Of a stretch of DNA of 18,844 nucleotides, positions 7,884-15,985 are shown piece by piece. A program made the translations under genes and the position numbers. Position 1 is the stretch's first letter; each line of letters begins with the position of its first letter. Source of the DNA: an uncultured Clostridium sp. GTDB taxonomy: Bacteria; Bacillota; Clostridia; Clostridiales; Clostridiaceae. A model generated the notes under the pieces. It made no database searches, was not told where the DNA came from, and saw only the letters and a program-made list of their open reading frames with translations. The stretch covers positions 1 through 18,844 of the forward strand of contig CAKVLD010000056.1 of assembly GCA_934755305.1 (NCBI GenBank), written 5' to 3'.

Positions 7884-7968
7884 TAATTTAGGGCACATTA
7901 TTATCAAAATCTGACCAAGTCTATTAACTATTATATACCTTAAAACATTTTCTTCATACCCTAAATTA
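7884..7968. repeat. 10-bp inverted repeat between dusB and greA
   Basis: TAATTTAGGG (7884-7893) and its exact complement CCCTAAATTA (7959-7968) enclose 65 nt. It lies 53 nt after the dusB stop and 7 nt upstream of the greA -35. It has no good T-run, so it is not a standard terminator. It might be a 3' structure of the coaX-dusB message or an operator; no evidence decides. Confidence 0.45.
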
Positions 7969-8021
7969 CCTCTTAATCCAAAAATAATTTTTATATAGAC
8001 CATTTTATTAATATTTACTTA

Positions 8022-9005
8022 CTATTCATATAATATATTACTTAACTCTTTTTTATACTCATTTAATATTTTAAATACTTCTTCACTACTATCCATAGTA
8101 TTCATAATATTTCTTATTTCCGAACTCTTTGGTAACCCTTTAATATACCAAGATGCATGTTTTCTCATTTCTCTAACTGCTTTAAATTCACCATCATTTT
8201 TTATAGCTAATTCATAATGTCTAAGGCACATATCAATTTTTTCTGCTGGTGTAACTTCTAACACATCTTCGCCTTTTAACTTTCTTTCAATCTGCTTGAA
8301 GAGCCAAGGATTTCCCATGCTACCTCTAGCTATCATAATTCCATCACAATTAGAAATTTCTTTTAATTTCAAGGCATCTTCTGGTGTAAACACATCACCA
8401 TTACCTATTACTGGAATACTAACAGCTTCTTTTACCTGTCTTATTATATCCCAATCTGCCTTTCCTTCATACATTTGTTTTCTAGTTCTTCCATGTACAG
8501 CTATAGCATCTACACCTGCATCTTCTACCCATTTTGCAAACTCAACTGCATCTATGCTATTTTCATCAAAACCCTTCCTGAATTTAACAGTCACAGGCTT
8601 GCTAGACACTTTTTTTAATTCTCTTATAATTTCTGCAGCTAACGCTGGTTCTTTCATAAGAGCTGATCCTTCACCATTTTTAACAATCTTGTGAGCTGGA
8701 CACCCCATATTAACATCAATTATACATATGTCATCTCTATCATTAAAATGTTCTTCACAAACTTGTGACATTATCTTAGGATCTCTTCCAAACATTTGTG
8801 CAGCTACTGGCTTTTCTTCATCTGATATTCTAAGTAAACTTTGGGTATTTTCACTTCCATAGTATAGTGCTTTTGCACTTACCATTTCTGTATACACAAG
8901 CCCACATCCCATTTCCTTGCATAAACCTCTAAAAGAAATATCAGTAACTCCAGCCATAGGTGCTAAAAACACATTATTTTCAAAGACTAGATTACCTATT
9001 TTCAT
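8022..9005 (-). CDS. dusB: tRNA-dihydrouridine synthase (DusB family)
   Basis: A 327-residue FMN enzyme that reduces uridines in the tRNA D-loop using NADPH. The TIM-barrel shows the N-terminal flavin-site phrase FLAPMAGVTD (13-22), then DVNMGCPAHK (97-106) with the catalytic cysteine C102, then VTVKFRKGF, AVHGRTRKQMYEG and the phosphate-binding IPVIGNGDV and MIARGSMGNPW. The C-terminal helical domain follows. Length is normal. The start ATG at 9005 has AAGGAG overlapping the coaX stop codon. The two genes are 5 nt apart and clearly co-transcribed. Assignment to the DusB subgroup rests on Firmicute context (coaX-dusB-lysS block) and general similarity. Confidence 0.93.
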   Translation of the reverse strand: MKIGNLVFENNVFLAPMAGVTDISFRGLCKEMGCGLVYTEMVSAKALYYGSENTQSLLRISDEEKPVAAQMFGRDPKIMSQVCEEHFNDRDDICIIDVNMGCPAHKIVKNGEGSALMKEPALAAEIIRELKKVSSKPVTVKFRKGFDENSIDAVEFAKWVEDAGVDAIAVHGRTRKQMYEGKADWDIIRQVKEAVSIPVIGNGDVFTPEDALKLKEISNCDGIMIARGSMGNPWLFKQIERKLKGEDVLEVTPAEKIDMCLRHYELAIKNDGEFKAVREMRKHASWYIKGLPKSSEIRNIMNTMDSSEEVFKILNEYKKELSNILYE

Positions 9006-9010
9006 TTAAC

Positions 9011-9790
9011 TTACTCCTTATTCTTGTCATATAATATTTTAAGTCCTTCTAAAGTTAAATCTGGATTAACCTCATCAATAGCAGTAGAATTTCTACTAAT
9101 TAAATTTGCTAATCCTCCAGTGGCAATTACATATGGTTCATTTTTTTCTTTTGCACTCATTTCTTCTTTCATTTTTTTCACTATATATTCTACTTGCCCT
9201 ATATATCCATATAATATTCCTGCTTGCATACTTGTTATAGTATTTTTGCAAATCACATTCTTTGGTATCTCTAATTCTACTCTAGGAAGTTTTGCTGCTC
9301 TTTCAAATAAAGCATCTGAGGATATTTTTATTCCTGGAACTATACAACCACCTAAATAATCTCCATTTTTAGCTAATGCACAAAAAGTTGTTGCTGTACC
9401 AAAATCTATTATTATGACTGATCTTTTATATTTCTCATAAGCAGCTACTGCATTTACTATTCTATCTGCTCCAACTTCTTTTGGGTTATCATACTTAATA
9501 TTTATTCCTGTTTTAACTCCCGGACCTACTACTATTGGCTCTATACAGAAACATTTTCTCATCATATTTTCTAAAGAATGCATTATATTTGGAACTACCG
9601 AAGAAATAATTATTCCTTTTACATCCTTTGGATCTAATTTATGTTGACTAAATAATTGCATAACTTGAATACTATATTCATCTGAAGTTTTCTTTACATC
9701 TGTTGAAATTCTCCAACTAGCAATACAGTTGTCGTCTTTTTGTACCCCTAGCACTATGTTTGTATTTCCAACATCCACAAGCAAAATCAT
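9011..9790 (-). CDS. coaX: Type III pantothenate kinase
   Basis: A 259-residue enzyme of the ASKHA fold that phosphorylates pantothenate, the first step of coenzyme A synthesis. Type III kinases are not inhibited by CoA and need a monovalent cation (family knowledge). Visible motifs: DVGNTN (6-11, phosphate 1), KEVGADRIVNAVAAY (104-118, substrate and dimer contacts), IIDFGTATTF (127-136, phosphate 2) and GGCIVPGI further on. Length matches the family. The ATG has AAGGTGGTG upstream. It is the first gene of coaX-dusB; a promoter and a terminator-like hairpin lie in its leader. Confidence 0.95.
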   Translation of the reverse strand: MILLVDVGNTNIVLGVQKDDNCIASWRISTDVKKTSDEYSIQVMQLFSQHKLDPKDVKGIIISSVVPNIMHSLENMMRKCFCIEPIVVGPGVKTGINIKYDNPKEVGADRIVNAVAAYEKYKRSVIIIDFGTATTFCALAKNGDYLGGCIVPGIKISSDALFERAAKLPRVELEIPKNVICKNTITSMQAGILYGYIGQVEYIVKKMKEEMSAKEKNEPYVIATGGLANLISRNSTAIDEVNPDLTLEGLKILYDKNKE

Positions 9791-9807
9791 AAAAGCACCA
9801 CCTTAAT

Positions 9808-9834
9808 ATAATTAAAAGCAGCTATAAAAGCTGC
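9808..9834 (-). terminator. Terminator-like hairpin in the coaX leader
   Basis: Minus strand: GCAGCT, a 5-nt loop, AGCTGC (9818-9834), then TTTTAATT. It lies downstream of the predicted coaX promoter and about 27 nt before the coaX ATG. It may end transcripts coming from fhs, which has no other visible terminator, or it may attenuate coaX-dusB. Confidence 0.6.
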
Positions 9835-9870
9835 CTTCATTCCAATAAATAACTTAAATTTGACAATATA

Positions 9871-9898
9871 ATTTTAGCAATTTCAAGTGATTTGTCAA
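9871..9898 (-). promoter_or_regulatory. coaX-dusB promoter (sigma-A type)
   Basis: Minus strand: perfect -35 TTGACA (9893-9898), 16-nt spacer, -10 TAAAAT (9871-9876) with TGC extension. It sits 17-44 nt after the fhs stop. The same arrangement (TTGACA, 16 nt, TG-extended TAAAAT) is used at glyS. Confidence 0.75.
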
Positions 9899-9914
9899 GT
9901 AGAATATACTCCCT

Positions 9915-11585
9915 CTAGAACAGTCCTACAATCTCACCACTTTTTAATACGTCCATTTTATTTGCTGCTGGTACTTTTGGTAATCCAGGCATAGTCATAA
10001 CATTGCCTGTTAACACAACAATAAATCCTGCTCCATTCGACACTCTAACTTCCTGAACAGTTATATTAAATCCTTCAGGCCTTCCAAGTAATGATGCATT
10101 ATCTGATAAAGAATATTGCGTTTTGGCCATACATATAGGTAATTTATCTAAATTAAACTTTTCAAGTTCAGATATTTGCTTTTTAGCAGCTACACTATAA
10201 TTTACACCTTCTGCTCCATAGATTTCCTTACTTATCTTTAATATTTTTTCTTCTATTGAATCTTCTACATCATATAGAACCTCGAAATTAGATTCATTTT
10301 TATCTAATTCTTCTTGTACTATATTGGCAAGTTCTATTCCACCTTCTCCTCCTTTTGCCCAAACATCAGAAAGAGCTACCTTTACATTTAACTTATCACA
10401 ATATTCTTTTATAAAGTTTATTTCTTCTTCACTATCTGTTAAAAATCTATTTATAGCAACTACACAAGGTACATTGTACTTCTTTATATTTTCAATTTGT
10501 TTTTCTAAGTTTACTATTCCCTTTGAAAGAGCTTCTACATTTGGAGTATTTAATTCATCTTTCTTTAAGCCACCGTGATGTTTTAAAGCTCTTATAGTAG
10601 CAACTACTATAACGCAATCAGGATTTAATTCTCCATATCTACACTTTATATCTAAAAATTTTTCTGCACCAAGATCAGCACCAAATCCAGCTTCTGTAAT
10701 AGCAATATCGCCCAACTTTAATGCCATTTTAGTAGCAATAATTGAATTACATCCATGGGCTATATTAGCAAAAGGTCCTCCATGTATTATTGCAGGAGTA
10801 TTCTCTAATGTTTGAACTAAATTAGGTTTAATAGCATCCTTCATTAATAAGGTCATTGCACCCTCTACCTCTAATTGTTTAGCATATACAGGATTTCCAT
10901 CCAAGTCATATGCAACTACTATATTCCCCATTCTTTCTTTTAAATCTGTTAAGTCTTTAGCTAAACATAAAATAGCCATAATTTCTGAAGCTACTGTTAT
11001 CATGAATCCATCTTCTCTAAGGAATCCGTTAACTTTCCCTCCCATGCCAACTACTATATGTCTTAAAGCTCTATCGTTCATATCTATAACTCTTTTAAAT
11101 GTTATTCTTCTTGAATCTATTCTAAGAGCATTTCCTTGATGTATATGATTATCTATAGCTGCACAAAGTAAATTATTAGCTGATGTTATTGCATGCATAT
11201 CACCAGTAAAATGAAGATTAATATCTTCCATAGGAACTACTTGAGCATATCCTCCACCTGCAGCTCCACCCTTTATTCCAAAAACAGGACCTAAAGAAGG
11301 CTCTCTTAAAGCTATTACAGCATTTTTTCCTTGCTTACAAAACGCTTCGCCTAATCCAACAGTTACTGTAGACTTTCCTTCACCAGCTGGAGTTGGATTA
11401 ATAGCTGTAACTAATATTAGCTTTCCATCTTTTTTATCTTTATTCTTTTCTAAAACATCTAATGAGACTTTACATTTAAACTTACCATATAATTCAATAT
11501 CTTCTTCTGATAAATTTATTTTTTGTGCTATTTTAACAATAGGTTCCATATTTGCTTCTTGTGCTATTTGTATATCACTCTTCAT
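9915..11585 (-). CDS. fhs: Formate--tetrahydrofolate ligase
   Basis: A 556-residue cytoplasmic enzyme that joins formate to tetrahydrofolate with ATP, giving 10-formyl-THF for purine synthesis and formyl-Met-tRNA. In acetogens it is also a step of the methyl branch. The nucleotide loop is INPTPAGEGKSTVTVGLGEA (62-81); further marks are ALREPSLGPVFGIKGGAAGG and TEAGFGADLGAEKF. Length is typical. The start is fixed: an in-frame TAG lies just upstream of the ATG. The best ribosome binding site, AAGGAG, is 14 nt from the ATG, which is unusually far. It appears to be its own unit, between a terminator upstream and the coaX promoter downstream. Its position between ftsH and coaX differs from the Bacillus gene order. 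Confidence 0.97.
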   Translation of the reverse strand: MKSDIQIAQEANMEPIVKIAQKINLSEEDIELYGKFKCKVSLDVLEKNKDKKDGKLILVTAINPTPAGEGKSTVTVGLGEAFCKQGKNAVIALREPSLGPVFGIKGGAAGGGYAQVVPMEDINLHFTGDMHAITSANNLLCAAIDNHIHQGNALRIDSRRITFKRVIDMNDRALRHIVVGMGGKVNGFLREDGFMITVASEIMAILCLAKDLTDLKERMGNIVVAYDLDGNPVYAKQLEVEGAMTLLMKDAIKPNLVQTLENTPAIIHGGPFANIAHGCNSIIATKMALKLGDIAITEAGFGADLGAEKFLDIKCRYGELNPDCVIVVATIRALKHHGGLKKDELNTPNVEALSKGIVNLEKQIENIKKYNVPCVVAINRFLTDSEEEINFIKEYCDKLNVKVALSDVWAKGGEGGIELANIVQEELDKNESNFEVLYDVEDSIEEKILKISKEIYGAEGVNYSVAAKKQISELEKFNLDKLPICMAKTQYSLSDNASLLGRPEGFNITVQEVRVSNGAGFIVVLTGNVMTMPGLPKVPAANKMDVLKSGEIVGLF

Positions 11586-11763
11586 AATTATCTAAAACAC
11601 TCCTTACGTTTATTCCTATTAATGATTAAATCAATAATATGATTATATCATTATATAAACAATATTAAAACAAATATTCGAACATTATTTTTTATTTATT
11701 AATTATAATTCGTAATTATACATTTATTTTATCTAATTTTTAAATTATAATTTGTCTTTATAT
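11586..11763 (-). other. Upstream region of fhs
   Basis: Extremely AT-rich, with no gene. Several TATAAT-like hexamers occur on the minus strand (for example in ATATAATGATATAATC at about 11637-11652), but none has a good -35 at 16-18 nt, so I do not fix a promoter. The fhs promoter must lie here if the hairpin at 11764-11782 terminates. Confidence 0.4.
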
Positions 11764-11782
11764 AAAAAAGTGGCTTTGCCAC
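11764..11782 (-). terminator. Hairpin terminator upstream of fhs
   Basis: GTGGC-TTT-GCCAC (11770-11782), followed on the minus strand by six T (11764-11769). On the plus strand a shorter T-tract follows, so it may act both ways. There is no gene between it and the ftsH terminator, so what it terminates is unclear. Confidence 0.7.
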
Positions 11783-11868
11783 GCTTTTCTTAACTAAATT
11801 ACATCTTAATTTTATAAAAGCATTTTTAGTATATTTAATCTTAACTGAAGTCACTTTTTTTAGCCTGT

Positions 11869-11939
11869 CAAAAGGTTCTAAAAGAAAAATAATTCATTAT
11901 AAAAATTCCATTTAATTATTTTTCTTTTTGGTTCTTTTG
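11869..11939. repeat. Nested palindromic element with 15-bp perfect arms
   Basis: AAAAGAAAAATAATT (11880-11894) is exactly complementary to AATTATTTTTCTTTT (11914-11928) across a 19-nt loop. The pair is bracketed by direct copies of GGTTCT (11874-11879 and 11930-11935), which look like a short target duplication. Outer CAAAAG/CTTTTG (11869-11874 and 11934-11939) extends the symmetry. No coding capacity. It could be a miniature inverted-repeat element or an RNA hairpin. Confidence 0.6.
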
Positions 11940-11953
11940 CGGCACTATAATTA

Positions 11954-12048
11954 TTTTTTAACGTATTTGACAACTTACATACCAGAAAGCTAGTAATAAT
12001 CAGTGCTCGCTCTCAAAAAAGTTTTAAAATTTCCTATACGTTAAAAAA
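11954..12048. repeat. 95-bp segment bounded by 13-bp inverted repeats
   Basis: TTTTTTAACGTAT (11954-11966) and ATACGTTAAAAAA (12036-12048) are exact complements enclosing 69 nt that code for nothing. The right arm runs directly into the ftsH terminator stem. The less AT-rich interior (about 11967-12020) stands out from its surroundings. Confidence 0.55.
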
Positions 12049-12070
12049 GACTTCTATCAAAGAAGTCTTT
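12043..12070 (-). terminator. ftsH terminator overlapping the stop codon
   Basis: AAAGACTTC (12046-12054) pairs with GAAGTCTTT (12062-12070) around a 7-nt loop, and on the minus strand six T follow. The upstream arm starts inside the ftsH TAA stop codon (12070-12072), so termination is immediate. Confidence 0.85.
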
Positions 12071-13872
12071 TAAGAATTTTCAAAGATTTCAACAAACTCT
12101 TTACCCTCTAACTTTTCTTTTTCAAGCAAAGCTGCTGAAACCGCATGAAGTTTACTTATATTTTTATTTAATAAATCTTCTGCACGTTTATATGCTTCAT
12201 CTATAAATGATTTTATTTCTTTATCTAATTCAGCACCAATTTCTTCACTGAAGTTTCTGCCTCTTCCTAAATCTCTTCCTAGGAATACCTCATTTTGATC
12301 ACTTCCATAAGAAATAGTACCAATCTTATCACTCATACCATATTCCATAACCATACTTCTTGCAATATCACTAGCTCTATCTATATCATTTTTAGCACCT
12401 GTACTTATATCTCCAAGAACTAATTGCTCTGCAACTCTACCACCTAATAGTCCAACCATTTCATCTTTTAACTTAGCTTTAGAAGTATATGATCTATCTT
12501 CATTAGGAAGATGCATTGTATATCCACCTGCTCTACCTCTAGGTATTATAGATATTTCATGAACTGGATCTGAATGAGGTAAAAGTTTCATTACTACGGC
12601 ATGACCAGCTTCATGATATGCTGTAAGTTTTCTATCATGTTCACTTATCACCTTACTCTTCTTTTCCGGACCAGCTAAAACTCTAGTTATAGCTTCCTCC
12701 ATTTCTTGCATACCTATTTGTTTTTTGTTTCTTCTTACTGAAAGTAATGCAGCTTCATTGGTAAGATTCTCTAAATCAGCCCCTGCAAATCCAGGTGTTC
12801 TTTTTGCTAATACATTTAAATCTACAGTTTCATCTAAAGGTTTTTTTCTTGTATGAACTTTTAGAATTTCTTCTCTTCCCTTTACATCAGGAGCTCCTAC
12901 TACTATTTGTCTATCAAATCTTCCTGCTCTTAAAAGTGCAGGATCCAATATATCTGGTCTATTTGTAGCAGCTATCATAATAATTCCTTCATTAACTCCA
13001 AACCCATCCATTTCAACAAGTAATTGATTTAAGGTTTGCTCTCTCTCATCATGACCTCCACCAAGACCTGCTCCTCTTTGTCTACCAACCGCATCTATTT
13101 CATCTATAAATATTATGCACGGAGAATTTTTTTTTGCTTCTTGAAACAAATCTCTAACTCTAGACGCACCTACACCTACAAACATTTCAACAAAATCAGA
13201 ACCTGAAATGCTAAAAAACGGTACTCCTGCCTCTCCCGCAATTGCTTTTGCTAATAATGTTTTTCCTGTTCCCGGTGGTCCTACCAATAAAACTCCTTTA
13301 GGAATCCTAGCTCCCATCTCTATATACTTCGCAGGTAACTTTAGAAAATCAACAATTTCTTCTAATTCCATCTTTTCTTCATCTGCTCCTGCTACATCAT
13401 TAAATGTAACCGTCTTATTATCTGGTGTTGCAATTTTAGCTCTACTTTTACCAAAATTCATAACACCTCTTCCTCCACCGCCTCCTTGAGACTGTTGAGT
13501 AAAAATGAATAAAACAACTAATCCTACTATAACCAATAAAATCATAGGTATAATATTTAACCAAGCTGCACTATTAGATGGCGCATCAAATTCCACTCTC
13601 ACATCATCTCTTGGATCATCAGACATTAGAGATACTAAAACATTACTTGGTACATATGTGAGAAACACTTTCCCATCTGTTGATTTACCTCTAATAAGCA
13701 TCTTATCTTCTTTCACCACTATACTTTCAATGCTTCCATCTTTCCACTTTTGCTGGAATGAACTATATGGTATATTTTCAGGTCCTCCCTTACCTTGCCA
13801 TACTGTTGCTGCAGCAATAACTAAAACTAAAAGTATTATAACCCACATAGCTGAGCTTGAATTCTTTTTCAT
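12070..13872 (-). CDS. ftsH: ATP-dependent zinc metalloprotease FtsH
   Basis: A 600-residue membrane-anchored AAA+ protease that degrades misfolded membrane and regulatory proteins and is needed for sporulation in Bacillus. Order of parts: transmembrane helix 1 (about 9-25), an extracytoplasmic domain (26-103), transmembrane helix 2 (about 104-125), then a Gly-rich linker. The AAA domain has Walker A GPPGTGKT (198-205), pore motif FVGVG (231-235), Walker B IIFIDE (253-258) and the SRH with ATNRPDILDPALLRAGRFD (302-320). The protease domain has zinc motif HEAGH (420-424), with likely third ligand D496 in GAKNDIDRA. The C-terminal tail is shorter than in some homologs. The ATG has a strong GAGGGGGG site. 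It is 68 nt after hpt with no terminator between, so the likely operon is tilS-hpt-ftsH. Confidence 0.97.
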   Translation of the reverse strand: MKKNSSSAMWVIILLVLVIAAATVWQGKGGPENIPYSSFQQKWKDGSIESIVVKEDKMLIRGKSTDGKVFLTYVPSNVLVSLMSDDPRDDVRVEFDAPSNSAAWLNIIPMILLVIVGLVVLFIFTQQSQGGGGGRGVMNFGKSRAKIATPDNKTVTFNDVAGADEEKMELEEIVDFLKLPAKYIEMGARIPKGVLLVGPPGTGKTLLAKAIAGEAGVPFFSISGSDFVEMFVGVGASRVRDLFQEAKKNSPCIIFIDEIDAVGRQRGAGLGGGHDEREQTLNQLLVEMDGFGVNEGIIMIAATNRPDILDPALLRAGRFDRQIVVGAPDVKGREEILKVHTRKKPLDETVDLNVLAKRTPGFAGADLENLTNEAALLSVRRNKKQIGMQEMEEAITRVLAGPEKKSKVISEHDRKLTAYHEAGHAVVMKLLPHSDPVHEISIIPRGRAGGYTMHLPNEDRSYTSKAKLKDEMVGLLGGRVAEQLVLGDISTGAKNDIDRASDIARSMVMEYGMSDKIGTISYGSDQNEVFLGRDLGRGRNFSEEIGAELDKEIKSFIDEAYKRAEDLLNKNISKLHAVSAALLEKEKLEGKEFVEIFENS

Positions 13873-13940
13873 TCAACGCCCCCCTCTCTCTATCATTTTT
13901 AATTTTACCATATTTTTACCTATAACGAATATGTTGTTAT

Positions 13941-14480
13941 TTATTTTTCATATATTTCAGGTTTTAAACTTGCTATAAATGGTAAGTTTCTATACCTTTC
14001 AGCATAATCAATTCCATATCCAACTATAAATTCATCTGGCACTTCAAATCCTACATACTTAACATTTATATCTGTGACTCTTCTAGCTTCTTTATTTAAT
14101 AAAGTTGCTATTTCTATAGTATTAGCTTTTCTTGCAGCAAGATATTTTAATAGATATTTTAAAGTTATACCACTATCAACTATATCTTCTACTATTAATA
14201 CATCCTTCCCTTCTATAGTATGGTCTAAATCTTTTAATATTCTAACTACCCCTGAACTTTCAGTAGAATTTCCATAACTTGATACTGCCATAAAATCTAA
14301 GTCACAAGGAATTGTTATGTTTCTAAATAGATCTGCAGCAAATATTACAGAACCTTTTAATACACCAACTACTATTAAATCTTTTCCTTTATAATCTTCA
14401 CTTATTTTTATTCCTAATTCTTTAACTTTTTCTCTTAGTTGTTCTTCAGTAAACAATATTTCTTTTACATCATTAATCAT
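13941..14480 (-). CDS. hpt: Hypoxanthine phosphoribosyltransferase
   Basis: A 179-residue purine salvage enzyme that makes IMP (and probably GMP) from the free base and PRPP. The PRPP loop is VLIVEDIVDSGITL (94-107); VLKGSVIFAADL (40-51) and the flexible-loop region DFMAVSSYGNS (62-72) are also seen. Length is typical. I start at the ATG at 14480, 7 nt after the tilS stop, with the GAAGAAGG ribosome binding site inside the end of tilS. The frame is open to a TTG at 14501 overlapping tilS, but that TTG has no site of its own. Translation is probably coupled to tilS. In B. subtilis the HprT-TilS pair also has a regulatory role at ftsH; whether that holds here is unknown. Confidence 0.95.
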   Translation of the reverse strand: MINDVKEILFTEEQLREKVKELGIKISEDYKGKDLIVVGVLKGSVIFAADLFRNITIPCDLDFMAVSSYGNSTESSGVVRILKDLDHTIEGKDVLIVEDIVDSGITLKYLLKYLAARKANTIEIATLLNKEARRVTDINVKYVGFEVPDEFIVGYGIDYAERYRNLPFIASLKPEIYEK

Positions 14481-14487
14481 TAATCTT

Positions 14488-15885
14488 CTACCTTCTTCCA
14501 AAATTAATTTCTAGTATTTTTTTTGCATCCTTAGTAACCTTATATTTATCAGATAACTTATAAGAAACTATCCAAGCAATATCATCTCCAAATTGTATTA
14601 TAGGTATTAAATCTCTCTCTTCCTTAGGGATTTTCATATCAATGAATAAGTCTTTAAGCTTTTTAGATCCTTTCATTCCAAGAGGTACTATTTTATCCCC
14701 ATTTTTTCTTCTTCTAATTATTATATTATCATTAACATTGTCAACATTAAAATATCTAATATTGTTTTTTTCACTAAAATTCATATTTTTTTCATTTTCT
14801 ATTAACTTAAATTTAAATATATAGTCACCATAATTAATTTCTTTCTCTGAAATTTCATTAATGTTCAAAAAAATATCTTCAATTTTTTCTTCTTTAATAG
14901 TTTTAATTTTTATATTAATGTCTCCATATACATTTTCAACAAACACATTGCCAGGTAGATCTATTTTTTTGTTTCCTTCTAACCTTTGTAAATCAATAAC
15001 TTCTTTTATATGTTTCATTTCAACATCGTACTTACTTCCATTAACATCCTTGATGGCTTTTCTAATAATTCTATTTATTATTGCGTTTTCATAATTAAAT
15101 GCTTCTTTTTTTATTACAACTCTGTCTTTATAGACAATACATTCCTTTTTATAATAATTATCAACTTCTTTTAAAATATAATTATTGTCATCTTGTAACA
15201 ATAAAGCCATTCTATTTATAGCTTCCACTACATCTTTATTAAAATTATCTCTCATATAAGGCAATATATCTAATCTAATTTTATTTCTACTATAAAGTTT
15301 TTCCAAATTAGTACCATCTATACGTGGCTCTAAATTACTGCTTTTACAGTAATCTTCAACTTCTTTACGTTTCATAAATAATATAGGTCTTATGTATTTT
15401 CCTTCTCTTTTTACTGGTATTCCTCCAAGACCCTCTAATCCAGTTCCTCTCATAATTCTCATCAGTATAGTTTCTGCTTGATCATTTGCATTATGAGCTG
15501 TTGCTATCTTCTGGTAATTCAAATCATCTTTTACTTTATTAAAGAAGTTATATCTAACATCCCTACCAGCAGTTTCAGAAGACATCCCCTTTTCTCTCCC
15601 ATACTCCTCAACATCTTTTCTTAATGCAAAAAACTTCACATCTAACCTTTTACATAAATCTTTTGCATATTCTTCATCTCCATCAGCTTCCACTCCTCTA
15701 ATCATATGATTAATGTGAGCCGCAGCTATCTTAAGTTCCATTTCATCTCTAATGCTACATAAAAGATGTAGAAGGCATACTGAATCCGGTCCTCCTGATA
15801 AACCAACTACTATACCATCTCCCTTTTCTATAAGTGAATTTTCTTTTATATACTTCAAAAATTTGTTTTTCATTTCTTTAATCAT
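14488..15885 (-). CDS. tilS: tRNA(Ile)-lysidine synthase
   Basis: A 465-residue cytoplasmic enzyme that converts C34 of tRNA-Ile(CAU) to lysidine so that it reads AUA, an essential step and especially used in AT-rich genomes. The N-terminal PP-loop ATPase has VVGLSGGPDSVCLLHLL (26-42), AAHINHMIRG, TAHNANDQAETILMR and GTGLEGLGGI; the TilS substrate-binding and C-terminal domains follow (RRRKNGDKIVPLGMKGSKKLKDLF near the end, here abbreviated to its Arg/Lys-rich core). Length is normal for the long TilS form. The ATG has GAGGAAA about 8 nt upstream. It follows the spoIIE terminator by about 60 nt and probably heads tilS-hpt-ftsH; I could not fix its promoter. Confidence 0.95.
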   Translation of the reverse strand: MIKEMKNKFLKYIKENSLIEKGDGIVVGLSGGPDSVCLLHLLCSIRDEMELKIAAAHINHMIRGVEADGDEEYAKDLCKRLDVKFFALRKDVEEYGREKGMSSETAGRDVRYNFFNKVKDDLNYQKIATAHNANDQAETILMRIMRGTGLEGLGGIPVKREGKYIRPILFMKRKEVEDYCKSSNLEPRIDGTNLEKLYSRNKIRLDILPYMRDNFNKDVVEAINRMALLLQDDNNYILKEVDNYYKKECIVYKDRVVIKKEAFNYENAIINRIIRKAIKDVNGSKYDVEMKHIKEVIDLQRLEGNKKIDLPGNVFVENVYGDINIKIKTIKEEKIEDIFLNINEISEKEINYGDYIFKFKLIENEKNMNFSEKNNIRYFNVDNVNDNIIIRRRKNGDKIVPLGMKGSKKLKDLFIDMKIPKEERDLIPIIQFGDDIAWIVSYKLSDKYKVTKDAKKILEINFGRR

Positions 15886-15937
15886 AAGATTTCCTCAATT
15901 CTATTTTCATATAACTCCATTTTACAGTTTTATTTAT

Positions 15938-15976
15938 AAAAATTAAATAGCTAACCAAAATATCAGCTAGCTATTT
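15938..15976 (-). terminator. spoIIE transcription terminator
   Basis: AAATAGCTA (15945-15953) pairs with TAGCTATTT (15968-15976) across a 14-nt loop, followed on the minus strand by AATTTTT. It starts 10 nt after the spoIIE stop and separates it from tilS. Confidence 0.75.
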
Positions 15977-15985
15977 ATATGATAA

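Noticed and set aside
11966..12000. Plus-strand promoter-like TTGACA in the ftsH-fhs gap
   Set aside because: No good -10 at 16-18 nt and nothing to transcribe on that strand except antisense ftsH.
13505..13978. 157-residue plus-strand frame across the ftsH start and hpt end
   Set aside because: Antisense to two secure genes and their leader, low-complexity hydrophobic composition, no family features.
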